From Leptobrachium leishanense (lineage: Eukaryota > Chordata > Amphibia > Anura > Megophryidae), in the NCBI GenBank assembly GCA_009667805.1, contig CM019069.1:59327422-59391421 (forward strand): 64,000 bases of DNA. Reading direction: 5' to 3'. Positions 54,968-64,000 of this stretch are shown here, piece by piece. The stretch's first letter is position 1, and the number at the start of each line of letters is the position of its first letter. A program made the position numbers and the translations under genes. The notes beneath the pieces are model-generated. The model searched no databases. It had not been told where the DNA came from and was given only the letters and a program-made list of their open reading frames with translations.

Positions 54968-55163
54968 TACCGGCTGGTTGTAGTAGAGGTAACATCACTG
55001 CTCTATAACTGTGGAGACACAGGTTTGATCCCGGCAGGAGCACCTCTCCAGTAAGTTTCCTTGGGCAAGACCCTTAACGGTAAATACTCGCCACCCAGGA
55101 CATACTTGAAAACGAGAGAAATCTCAATGTATCCTTCCTGGTAAAATCCTTTCTCAAAAAAAA
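54968..55163 (+). mobile_element. tRNA-derived SINE (family S) with LINE-T tail
   Basis: CCGGCTGGTTGTAGTAGAGG, ACATCACTGC, B-box-like GGTTTGATCCC at 55,022-55,032, CTCCAGTAAGTTTCC, then the LINE-T tail and an A-run. It is nearly full length and collinear with the copy at 43,561. Confidence 0.88.
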
Positions 55164-55597
55164 GTCCTGTAGCTCCTACACAGAACAGTGGATGCATGCA
55201 CATGCGCAACTCTGAACCATCACCGCCTCTCCAACGCTAACGTGATTGGTCTCCGAGATAGTGACAACAGCACGCTCCCTGCATGCTGACGTCAATAGTA
55301 ATCGGCAGCCAGGAAATTCTAATTTCCTGGCTGCTGGTGGCGCTGGGTGATGTGAAGGAAACTCCTCCACTTCACCCAGCAATTTTGCAGAGGGGGGGTA
55401 CGCTCCTCACAACCTGACAATTTTAAAAATATAAAGTGGTCAGGACGTGTAGTGTTCCTTTTTAAGAGCATTATTTTATAACCTTGCACAGTACGTTTTT
55501 TTTTGTACAGAATTTATGAGGCTGTATCTTCATTTAATTCTTCATTTTTTTATATCATTTTGTTCTGCTACTATTTTCAATTAACTGGTTTTGGCAG

Positions 55598-55693
55598 TCC
55601 CATGTATATTTCATCCAGGCATCAAAACCGAAATCTCCTCGATTCTCTGAATGTTCAGGACCGAGAGCATCTGTTTGACGTCTCCTGGGACGG
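55598..55693 (+). CDS. Candidate 96-bp internal coding exon of an unrecognised gene
   Basis: A pyrimidine-rich stretch (TTCATTTTTTTATATC, TGTTCTGCTACTATTTTC) leads to an acceptor GGCAG at 55,597. The open stretch encodes PMYISSRHQNRNLL, then DSLNVQDREHLFDVSWDG. It ends GACGG|GTGAAG, an acceptable donor. The exon is 96 bp, so it begins and ends in the same phase and could be included without a frameshift. Composition is balanced and polar, unlike the repeat-derived frames nearby, and it is not part of a repeat seen here. I do not recognise the protein. It may belong to the gene whose first exon may end at 15,182. Chance remains possible. Confidence 0.4.
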
Positions 55694-55699
55694 GTGAAG

Positions 55700-56412
55700 T
55701 GAGAACATTATTTTAAGCAGAATTTGCTCCAGGTTGATGGAACAGCACCACGCACTTTGAGATAAAAGGGTCAGCAAGTAAACCGAAAGGAAGAGTAACA
55801 ATAGAAAAAGAGGTGCTTTCATTTCCTATCCTTAAATATATCAACCTGGATATAGTTACCCTATTGCTTAATGTTTTAAGTCAGATCAGCCAGGGTTTTT
55901 GTTTTTAGCACACCGTGTTTCAGCAAAGATTTATATTCTTGCCTTTAAAACGTGCGGAGTATTCATGTTTTTCCTGTATAAATTGTGATACTTTAAAGTC
56001 ACTGGCTAGTTTTCCTTTTTTAACACAACAGCATTGTTAAAGGGATATATTCCATGGCTTTCCTAGTTCTATAATGGAAAATATCAACCAATTGTGAGTT
56101 GGCACTTTGAGTTGTGACGGGGGGGGGGGGGGAGAGAGATGTTTAAGCTTATTTTAAACCTGGTTTTACATGGCCTCCAGGAAGAGGTAAACGATATAAA
56201 ATGCGTATAACTTCATGAATCCATATTGATTTTGCATCCTGTCCAGTGGAATAAAAATTGTAAATCCATTGGTAACAGACCTCCAATTGCAAACCCCCTC
56301 CCTTTTTTTTCTTCTTATTTTTTTTTTCTCCAAACACCTTGCCAGGATTGTCAATGCAGACTGAAGATACATTGTCATTTTCAAGAGGGTATCAAGACTT
56401 TCAAGACTGTTT
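55700..56412. other. Unassigned, probably intronic DNA
   Basis: G-run at 56,120-56,131. No further exon is supported. Frames at 56,149-56,468 overlap on the minus strand with K-rich low complexity. Confidence 0.4.
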
Positions 56413-56535
56413 GGACCAGGGGTCAGCAATCTTGGACATCCCAGATGTTTTGGAACAGTTGTTCGCATGAGTCTTGGCAGGGCTGGCCCAAGACACTTGC
56501 GCCGTGTATGTGTGTATCAGAGTTTTGTTTTTTTT

Positions 56536-56652
56536 TGAGAAAGTATTTTTACCAGGAAGGATACATTGAGATTTCTCTCGTTTTCAAGTATGTCCTGGGT
56601 GGCGAGTATGTACCGTTAGGTGTCTTGCCCAAGGACACTTACTGGAGATGTT
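56536..56652 (-). mobile_element. SINE family S fragment (minus), nested
   Basis: TACCAGGAAGGATACATTG, GTCCTGGGTGGCGAGTATG and CCCAAGGACACTTACTGGAG mark the shared tail and body. It is the innermost of three layers (P, hAT-like, SINE). Confidence 0.82.
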
Positions 56653-56663
56653 GCTCGAGTTCC

Positions 56664-56980
56664 TCAGCAATAAAACTCTTACACACAGCACATTACTGTG
56701 TGTTTTATTGCTGTGGAGATCTGTGATACACTCACACAACTACACACCATACATTACTGTGAGTGTATCACAGATCTCCACAGCAATAAAACTCAGTAAT
56801 GTGCAGTCTGTAGTTGTGTGAGTGTATCACGGATCAACACTGAAACAAAACACACAGTAATGTACAGTACGTATGAGCATATCACAGAGCGCCACAGCAA
56901 TAAAATACACAGTAATGTACAGTACGTATGAGCATATCACAGGGCTCCACAGCAATAAAACACACAGTAATGTGTGGTGT
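56664..56980. repeat. 55-bp minisatellite with inverted first units
   Basis: Units of CACAGCAATAAAACACACAG, TAATGTACAGTACGTATGAG, CATATCACAGAG repeat about three times in one direction. The first part (56,664-56,800) forms a palindrome around TGTGATACACTCACAC. A related array is at 62,735-62,990. Confidence 0.85.
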
Positions 56981-57145
56981 GCTTAGTTGAGGCCCAAAGT
57001 GCTGCCCCGGTCTATGTGCTACTTAGAGCCATGGCACCATCTGGCCCCATAAATTGGCCGGCCCTGAGGCTCAGCCATCCCAATGAGTGGTTGAGCATCA
57101 TTGGAGATGTAGTTCTGGAGGGTCGAAGCTGCTGATTCCTTGTTT

Positions 57146-57847
57146 AGACCATGGCTAAACGTATCAAGAGGCTAGGTAGCAATGGGCTCCTAGAATTACA
57201 CCTCCAGCTCATAAACCTGCAAATGTGTAAGTCCTGACTCCTAAAATATTTAGTTGGAGTTTAAGCTTTCTTTCTCGCTATACTAGGATATTCTAAAGCT
57301 TGTCAAGTCTGATAGAGACTTTTTAACCTTTAATTGAAATACAGCGTTCTATTCTGGATGGACTTCCAGATCTCTGGCTCTTTGGCTCGTTTGTCAAGCT
57401 TTGCTGTAAACAATTTAACCAATTGATGAAAATACTACTATGGTGATCATGTTTTTTGATTTAACCCCCTGTGTGCTTTTTTTAAACTGGCATTGTAGGG
57501 CTTTTCTATCCTATCTATCCATTTATAGTTATATAAATGTCTTTTTTGGGAATGACACTAGGATGTTGTTTAGGAAGAACAGTTGGAAAATTCCTTAAGA
57601 CTATAAAAGTAAAATATATTTCCTGTTGTCCATGTCCTGCTGATTCAGGAACTCTGTGATTAACACAAACTATTCCTTTAGTTTAAAGCTTGTATTTGTG
57701 ACTTGACAAATTTGCATCACGTCATGGCTTTCGGCTTCAAATAATTTATGTAGAATGAGTTAACGCGTTCGGAAGGAGGATAATAAAAGCTATGGCATAA
57801 CGGATGCTCTCAGATGCCAAAATAATAATTCAATTTTCACTCTTTAA
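57146..57847. other. Unassigned non-coding DNA
   Basis: No gene or recurring element recognised. Confidence 0.45.
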
Positions 57848-58203
57848 GGCTGGCATCAGACGAGCGTCTTTTGAAGAGCGGAAGGAACGTCCGTGAGAGT
57901 GGATGTTCCTTCCACTCAACGCCCGTCTGGCCACCTGGCTGAGTGCCGTCAGTGCGCTCAGCGCTGCAAGGCTCGATCCTCCTATGGAGGATCGCGCTTT
58001 GCAGCTCCGTCAACGCGCGTCCTAACACTTTGATGGAGAGGACTGCTGTACGGATGCAGCATGGCCGCTGTTGCGTGCGCAATTCGTGAGCACGCAACAG
58101 CGTTTGGCTGGCCACGTCGCAGCATCTCAATGCTGCGACGGACGCCAGAAGGCACGTCAGTACGGGCGCACATAGTGCGCTCGTCTGCCGCCAGCCGCCA
58201 GCC
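57848..58203 (-). mobile_element. Harbinger-like MITE, subfamily C (C3)
   Basis: TAA on both sides. Starts GGCTGGCATCAGACGAGCG and ends CGTCTGCCGCCAGCCGCCAGCC, with a short duplication CCGCCAG at the right end. Interior GGAACGTCCGTGAGAGTGGA and TCCTCCTATGGAGGATCGCG match C1 in reverse. Confidence 0.88.
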
Positions 58204-58206
58204 TAA

Positions 58207-58755
58207 ATCGGCTACATACATCTGCTGAACTGAAACTGTCTCTATTGTAACACCTGATCTACATCCCCGGTTAAATACAGAACCGCAATGGATTTGTTTA
58301 CAAACACATTCTCATTACGTGTGACTATATTTGCAGTAAGTGTGCATTTTTTTTCCCAGGTTATACTGCTTAGATTGAATAATGATTTTAAGGGTTGTTA
58401 GTATAGTGCACATTTTTACCTTAAATATATATTTGCTTCTACCAACTTCCTCATGATTCTCCTTCAACGTTGAGAAGATTTGCCAATTAATGGCATTTAT
58501 GACATTCATAATTGAATACCTTGAGATTTTCCCACCAACGTCTGTGGCTGATTTCACTTACCCTCCACTCCTGAGCACTGGAAATGCAACATAAATTCCC
58601 ACCACTTGCAGGGAAACAGGAAGGTTTGGGTCAGGCAGATTCTGCAGTATGCTGCAGCCTGTAGGCTCCACTGTAGGTAGAATATACGTAAAATGGTTCA
58701 GGTGCGAAAATTCTTATTTGACCTGCCTTATCTTAAAAACCACTACAACAACCCT
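58207..58755. other. Unassigned non-coding DNA
   Basis: No gene or recurring element recognised. Confidence 0.45.
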
Positions 58756-58925
58756 TTAATTTATTTTACCAGAAATTTCTCTCGTGTTCAAGTATTCAAC
58801 ATTGAATTCTGTTACAGTCGTTACAGAAATACAAAGTAATAAATGCAAGATATTAAAAGCAGAACACAAATATACAGATTAACACAGGAAATAAATATGT
58901 ACGAAATCTATTCAATATGTTACAT

Positions 58926-59622
58926 CTAGATTGTAAGTGCCCACGGGAATAGGGTCCTCATATCCTCATTAAAAGAGCTAAACTGGCTGTCGCTGGAGTC
59001 CGGGCGCACCCTTCACCTTTCCAATCTGGTGTTTAAGAGCATTTCTGGGAAGCTGCCACCCTACCTGAATAGACTGCTTCCCCCAGCAGTTCCCTCAACC
59101 TATAACCTCCGATCCAGGACCAGCACCTTACTTGCAATACAAAAAGACAGTGTCTCGATCCTCATTTTCCTACAGAGCACCGCAATTATGGAATAACCTC
59201 CCAGACGCCATCAAATCTTCCCCCAGTCTAAAGTCACTTAAGAGCTCCCTAATAACATACCTCAATACAGAATGCACCTGTAAACATGTAACATAATGAC
59301 TTATTTCCTACATATTTATTTTCTGTTAATCTGTATATTTGTGTTGTTTTATAATATCTTGCATTGTATTACTTTGTATTTCTGTAACAACTGTAACATT
59401 TTAATGTTCTTGAACCCAGGACATACTTGAAAACGAGAGAAATCTCAATGTATCCTTCCTGGTAAAATCCTTTATAAATAAATAAAAATAAATAAATGTA
59501 TCTGCTGGAAGGAATACTGACCTGTCTCCTGTATGTATTGTAGAATTGTCCTGTCTTTACCCATTACACCTTGTACAGGGATGCGGAATGTGTTGGCGCT
59601 TAATAAATAATAATAATAATAA
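58926..59622 (+). mobile_element. L2-type LINE 3' UTR, split by LINE-T
   Basis: 58,926-58,972 has CTAGATTGTAAGTGCCCACG then AATAGGGTCCTC. 59,498-59,622 has TTGTACAGGGATGCGGAATG, TGTTGGCGCTTAATAAATAA and an (AAT)n tail. Together they resemble the L2-type 3' UTR at 1,420-1,555. TACA lies at both outer borders, a possible target duplication. Confidence 0.78.
58973..59497 (+). pseudogene. LINE-T (L2-like) reverse transcriptase C-terminus and 3' end
   Basis: One frame gives LKELNWLSLESGRTLHLSNL and VFKSISGKLPPYLNRLLPPA. A frameshift then leads to RSSFSYRAPQLWNNLPDAIK and SSPSLKSLKSSLITYLNTEC before a stop. This order (LNWL..., PPYL..., LWN.LP, FK/LK..L) is the usual C-terminal end of L2-like LINE proteins. 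The 3' UTR ends in the shared tail and AAATAAAT repeats. It is 5'-truncated, with the catalytic domains missing. Confidence 0.86.
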
Positions 59623-60290
59623 TACAGGTGCATTCAGTATCGAGGTATAATAGGGAGCTCTTGAGTGACTTTAGACTGGGGAAAAGATTTGATGGCGTCT
59701 GGGAGGTCATTCCATATTTGTCACGTACTTGCTTCACTCCAGAAGGGCACGTGACTTTGCAAAGTGGATGCAGGGCTAAAAATCACTATTCGTCTGTACT
59801 AGACCCAAAATAATGGCTGCGTAGCACACTATCCCCACACCCACTTTCCTTAATTGCTGCCACCATGAGGTCATTCACTAATCTATAGAATGGGGTGACA
59901 TGAAATACCCCATTCAATTATACACACCACAAAAGTAAACCGTTCAGTAGACCAACCCCACCAAACCCACTTTAGTAGATCATCCCGATCTCAAGGCTAT
60001 TATAATCCTGTCTCTTCAGTTAACATGGTTCTTATATCGGTCAAACGCAGAGTTTAATAAATGTATATTTATTATTTTATTATGCTGGAAAAAGATGGAA
60101 TCGCAGTGCATATAGAGAAAAAAGATATTACACCTAATATTTACAGTCACAAGCGGAAAAATTAACAGAAAACCAATATTTACAACGGCAAGTTAAAGAG
60201 ATCTGCCCCCCTGAGGCTGGGTTGCAAACGTGGCAAACCTCCCACTTGCATGGACTTGGGGTGCTCTGTAGGAAAATGAGGAACGACACA

Positions 60291-61392
60291 CATCTTCTGT
60301 TGATCTAATCACACCATAAAAAAATGATTTGAAAAATAACCAAGCTCCAAACCTCATGTTAGTAGAACAGAGAACACCATTCCTTTGATTTGCACACTTG
60401 TAGAACGGTGAATACCATCTACTAATTGGGATATAGAAATGCTACATCTTTTACATGTTATTGGAAGTGAGTGGGTTTATGGGATTTCTGAATCTTTTAT
60501 TAAACTTTTAATGTGCTCTGTGCCTTTTGTCATTGTTTCACTAAATCCCATTATGATGGCTATCAGAATACACTGTATTTCACAGAAGTCTTCCTGCCCC
60601 GAATCTCAATGTTGAATTTGGCACGGAAACCGGATTGAGATTGTGAGTAAACCTGGAAGTGCACTACAATCAATGAGCTGTGCTTCTATTTGTAACGGTA
60701 AAACAATATGGGGAATAAACCATTGGCTTTGTGGAAGTGGGTGTTAAAATATTATTACGCAGGGATTTACACTGAACCCTTACCTTTTTTTTTCCATCTT
60801 TATTTGAAAATTGTATCTCTTTATTCTTTCTTCACTCCCATTGCAACGTTTTTGCTGGGCAGGTCTGATTTTCATTTCTGTTCCTTTTGTTTTTTTTTTC
60901 CGTTCCTTTAATTTTTATGACTAACACTAAAAACACAGGATTTGGTGTTCCGTTGACTAGTAGTCATCACCCCATGCTGCGTCAATGTAAACTTTCCACA
61001 TTCAGTCAATAAAGGGCACGAGTCCAGGAGACGGGGCTGATAATTGGATCGTCTGACTTTGCTTTGGATGCCGCCAGTTTACGGCATGGAATTTTCCTCC
61101 GTCCGGTAAATTGTCATAAGTGTTAGAAATTCACCTTTCAGCACTAAGGTGAGGTGCTTCCTCCAGTCTCTCGACATTTTTTAGGAAAACAAACAGCGAA
61201 AAGTATTCGGGTTTGTTCATTTTCAAAATCCACTTATTTTGGAACCTGGCAATGAAGGTTACATAGACTATTAGGGGATATTCTACTGTTTGAGATTTAT
61301 GTGACTCTAGTTTCTAATTGTACTGCAGGGGATATATATATATATTCTATTATACACACTTGTATCGTGAAACTGAGGGCACTCACGGGTCT
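60291..61392. other. Unassigned non-coding DNA
   Basis: No gene recognised. T-runs at 60,786-60,794 and 60,890-60,899, and a short (AT) run at 61,334-61,345. Confidence 0.45.
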
Positions 61393-61532
61393 TCACATAA
61401 AAGTCAAACTTTATTGCAAATCAAACATTCTCGTTTTGGCTCATTTGAGCTTTTATCAACACACATAAAGGCTCAAACAAGCCAAAACGATGATTATTGA
61501 TTTGCAGTAACGTTTTGACTTTTATGTGAGAT
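61393..61532. repeat. 140-bp inverted repeat
   Basis: Arms CACATAAAAGTCAAACTTTA, TGCAAATCAAAC and TCGTTTTGGCTCATTTGAGC face their partners GGCTCAAACAAGCCAAAACG, ATTGATTTGCAG and GACTTTTATGTGAG. The two similar frames (61,318-61,500 + and 61,421-61,630 -) are mirror products. Confidence 0.82.
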
Positions 61533-62415
61533 CCATGACATACTGTATGCGCTGTGGAGGTTGCACCTTGGCTGGATTGCTTAATGGTTATTTTGCAGAG
61601 TTGAGTGCCTGCCTTTGAATATTTAGTCATTCTAGAGCGGTTTTGCTTTTAAAAATGCTATAAATATATATGTAAAATTATACACAAGTACACCTCACTT
61701 TACAATATACTGTGTATTTATTACTAAATTGGTGCCCTAAGTTTTGCTTATCGTCCAAGCAAAAGACCTTCTCTTACAGTATTGTAGTTCACGTAAGGTT
61801 TCTTTTATCTTGTACAGCTACTCGTCCACTTACAACCTATGCGACTGTGTAAAACCACTAACCGGTATAGATCATTTAAAGCATAATCACGAAAAAACTG
61901 AAATTGTTCGACTTACAAGTCAACTTACAACCACTCGTCATTAAGTAATGTGTCCATATGTTGACCAGAAGCTGTATTGCTCTCCCTATGCAAGCGTGAA
62001 ACCCAAATTTATTTTTTATGTAATGTGATTGGTTGATCCAGGTATGACTGTCCCAGACAAAGTGGATGATCGGCTTGTCATAAAATGTTCTTGTCTAAAG
62101 CATTTGTAGTGCTCACTCCTGTAGGAGCCGCTGAATTAACCTCGGGTTAGTCTCACCGCACTAGGAATAACTATACACCAGCACTGTTGTGGATTTTTAT
62201 AGATTATATTCTTTACTGATCCCAATAAAGCAGCATATATAACGTAGATACGGTATTTAAACAACAGGATTTCGTAACGCGGGAAAAACACGCGGCGGCA
62301 AAAGAAAAAGATTAACCCCCTCAGTTCTGGAGTGTAAGTCCCGTGAATAATAGCTCAAAAATGTGTATGCGTATTGTCTCGGGTACCCGGGTACTGTATT
62401 CAACTGGCCAGTGAA
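61533..62415. other. Unassigned non-coding DNA
   Basis: No gene or recurring element recognised. Confidence 0.45.
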
Positions 62416-62734
62416 CAGTGGTGTATTTAGGTTTTGTGCTGCCCTAGGCCTGACTAAACTCGTGCACCCCCTAATTTAAATTTGACGCACCCCTTCCTGT
62501 CAAGGGCACACCTCTTCCTGGTTAATCCCCACCTTTCCTCTTTAAGCTCCACCTTTTCCTCTCTTTATATTAAAAGTGGATACCAAGTGCCTACTTGTAT
62601 ATTTTGTATACCATTTCAAATGTATCTATTGAGATAAAGAAAATTATGAAATGTTTAAATTCAAGCATTTTTACAAATAACAGCCACACATGTCAAATAA
62701 ACGGGATCACAGGCGCTCTAATTGGTTGAACAAT
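62416..62734. mobile_element. Possible hAT left end
   Basis: Starts CAGTGGTGTATTTAGGTTTT then GTGCTGCCCTAGGCCTGAC, a form common at hAT-type ends. It precedes a minisatellite like the one inside the hAT-like element at 56.5 kb. No right terminus was found. Confidence 0.5.
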
Positions 62735-62990
62735 AAAATCCACAGAAACGTGCACTGCATATGAGCGTATCACAGAGCTGCACAGCAATAAAACCCACAG
62801 AAATGGGCACTGTGTATGAGCATATCACAGAACTGCAGAGCAATAAAACTCACAGTAATATGCAGTGTGTATCACAGAATCCACAGCAATAAAACTCCCA
62901 GCAATGCATTGTGCGGTGCGTATGAGTGCATCAGAATCCACTGCAGTAAAACTCCAAGCAAACCGAGTGTATATCAGCACACAGCAATTA
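62735..62990. repeat. 55-bp minisatellite, second array
   Basis: Four to five diverged units of CACAGCAATAAAACYCACAG, AAATGNGCACTGYGTATGAG, CRTATCACAGA, matching the array at 56.66-56.98 kb. Frames at 62,816-63,158 are artefacts of the repeat. Confidence 0.83.
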
Positions 62991-63348
62991 TGCTGTGGAG
63001 CCATCTTGTCAGCAGTGGGGTGCCACTGTCAGAGGGTGCACTGTAGCATTGATTCCCTTCCCGGTGGGTGTTCAGTCCAGAATAGAGTCTGTGTTAACGG
63101 ATGGGCGGGCAGCTGCGAGCATGCGTTTCACGTGGTTCAGCCAGTCATGTGGTACTGAGACTCAGAGAAATGGCAGTGAAATGCCCTGATGTTCGGTGGT
63201 TTCAATCAGCAGGTTTATTCAGGCGAACCCCATAGGTTTCAATGTTAAAAATATACCCGTTTTTATGCAATATCTAATAAATAATTTATTATTTTAATCT
63301 GCAGTAAAAAGTCTTTACTTATTGATTTTTTTTTTTTAGTACCTTTTA
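62991..63348. other. Unassigned non-coding DNA
   Basis: No gene recognised. Poly-T at 63,327-63,337. Confidence 0.45.
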
Positions 63349-64000
63349 GGCTGGGGTCAGACGAGCGTAGTGTTCACGTCCGTGATTGCGCCAAAAAGTA
63401 CGTCCGTGATAGCATGAAAGAAAGTCCATTGGAGCCTGTCACACAAAGTACGTCCGCACTGAACTGCGGACGCACAACGGCCGCGGCCCACGGATGCAAG
63501 GCAGGCAAGAACGTACAACCACTAGAACGGCCGCACAAAGTGCGCTGCGTCCGCATAGCTTTGTGTGTGAGTGATGGAACATAGAAACATAGAAAAATGT
63601 CGGCAGATAAGAACCTTTCGGCCCATCTAGTCTGCCCAATTACATGGATACTTAACCTGGATTTATCTTTTGTTTAGAATAGCCTTATGCCTATCCCATG
63701 CTTGCTTAAATTCAATTACTGTTTTGGCCTCTACCACTTCTACTGGAAGACTGTTCCATGTATCCACCACCCTCTCAGTAAAATAATGCTTCCTGATGTT
63801 ACTTTTAAACCTTTGCCCCTCTAATCTAAGACTATGTCCTCTTGTTTTGCTATTTTGTTTCCTTTTAAATATACTCCCTTCCTCTACCTTGTGGATTCCC
63901 TTTACGTATTACGTGGTCAGACGGACTGCATTTATACGTCCAGCATTTTTCACGGACAAAATGGTTTTGCCTTTTAATTTATTTTCCCTCCTACATCCGT
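63349..64000 (-). mobile_element. Harbinger-like MITE B7, split by CR1, cut by window edge
   Basis: Parts are 63,349-63,580 and 63,911-64,000. Starts GGCTGGGGTCAGACGAGCGT after TTA. It is nearly the same as B1 (7,130) and continues after the CR1 with ACGTGGTCAGACGGACTGC. The right end lies beyond the window. Confidence 0.92.
63581..63910 (-). mobile_element. CR1 LINE 3' end inside MITE B7 (minus)
   Basis: The longest minus CR1 tail. On the minus strand it reads RGHSLRLEGQRFKSNIRKHY, FTERVVDTWNSLPVEVVEAK, TVIEFKQAWDRHKAILNKR and a stop, with no internal break over these codons. Intact B1 reads GATGGAACGTGGTCAG across the insertion point. Here AC occurs on both sides, a minimal duplication. 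Confidence 0.9.

Larger units (their letters stand above)
56478..57065. mobile_element. hAT-like element carrying a minisatellite
   Basis: Starts CAGGGCTGGCCCAAG and ends TTGGCCGGCCCTG, typical hAT-style complementary ends. The 8 bp on each side (AGTCTTGG and AGGCTCAG) match at five positions. The host P consensus has AGGCTCAG, so an 8-bp duplication with later changes is plausible. Inside are a minus SINE tail (56,536-56,652) and a tandem repeat. No transposase. Confidence 0.7.
56413..57145. mobile_element. P palindrome interrupted by a hAT-like element
   Basis: The left part (56,413-56,477: GGGGTCAGCAATCTTGGAC, CAGATGTTTTGGAACAG) and right part (57,066-57,145: AGGCTCAGCCATCCCAATG, GGAGATGTAGTTCTGGAGGG) align with the halves of the intact P copy at 46,531. 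Confidence 0.78.
58756..60290 (-). mobile_element. LINE-T (minus), broken into three parts by two insertions
   Basis: Parts are 58,756-58,924, 59,623-59,727 and 60,258-60,290. They follow the order of the minus LINE-T at 10,031-10,346 and the inverse of 58,973-59,497: ...ATGTTACA | TACAGGTGCATTC...CCATATTTG | GGGTGCTCTGTAGGAAAATG. The first insertion is an L2 3' UTR holding another LINE-T. The second, 59,728-60,257, is about 530 bp of unrecognised sequence. Confidence 0.82.

Overview
The window is vertebrate nuclear DNA, most likely from an anuran amphibian. There is no dense coding, no operon structure and no bacterial signal. It holds 5'-truncated CR1 and L2-type LINEs, a tRNA-derived SINE, Tc1/mariner and hAT fragments, TTAA-flanked elements, and many short terminal-inverted-repeat elements (MITEs). 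The anuran call is inferred from this repeat mix. No species can be named from the sequence alone.

Almost all open reading frames are accidental frames inside CpG-rich MITEs or low-complexity DNA. The only host-gene signals I can support are on the + strand: a GC-rich, ATG-free block at about 14.94-15.18 kb ending in a consensus splice donor (candidate non-coding first exon and promoter), and a 96-bp candidate coding exon at 55,598-55,693 with acceptor, donor and matching phases. Most of 15-64 kb may therefore be one long intron, which is inference. Retroelement protein remnants are clear: an L2-type reverse transcriptase C-terminus (0.87-1.55 kb), a CR1 C-terminus split by one stop codon (35.5-36.5 kb), two copies of another L2-like LINE (10.0-11.1 and 58.97-59.50 kb), and a broken Tc1-type transposase (43.8-44.6 kb).

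The dominant feature is a set of related MITEs with termini GGCTAGGGTCAGACGAACGC and 3-bp TAA/TTA target duplications, as expected for PIF/Harbinger. I count 22: twelve of subfamily A (about 425 bp), seven of subfamily B (about 450 bp) and three of subfamily C (about 330-355 bp). They make up roughly one seventh of the window. No transposase for them is present. Several sit end to end sharing one target duplication, and several interrupt other repeats, so insertion order can be read directly.

Layout. 0-7.6 kb: LINE tail, hairpin elements, a 305-bp palindrome, L2, two copies of a TA-flanked 560-bp MITE, a CpG-rich palindromic element, Tc1 terminus, SINE head, MITE B1 inside a CR1 tail. 10-14.7 kb: a LINE broken by B2, and a degenerate GATA-type tract broken by an element that was itself entered by a LINE tail and two MITEs. 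14.9-17 kb: candidate promoter and start of intron. 17.7-23.8 kb: MITEs C1, A4, B3, A5, A6, B4 and A7, plus a large inverted repeat with 475-bp arms. 24.6-27.1 kb: two palindromic arrays of a 225-bp unit. 27.9-32.7 kb: A8, A9, two copies of a CAGAG-ended element, A10. 35-42.3 kb: A11, CR1, hairpins, two TTAA-flanked elements, an inverted repeat, B5, a third CAGAG-ended copy. 43.5-50.7 kb: SINE, Tc1 pseudogene, 21-bp tandem repeat, B6, A12, SINE, C2. 53-64 kb: CR1 tail, E element, SINE, candidate exon, hAT-like element with a minisatellite, C3, a three-layer LINE nest, a second minisatellite, and B7 split by a CR1 tail.

The best new material is evolutionary: a target site preserved empty in the partner arm of an inverted repeat, SINE/LINE 3'-tail sharing visible within one window, MITE chains sharing target duplications, and a MITE family retaining a short open reading frame that may be a transposase N-terminus.
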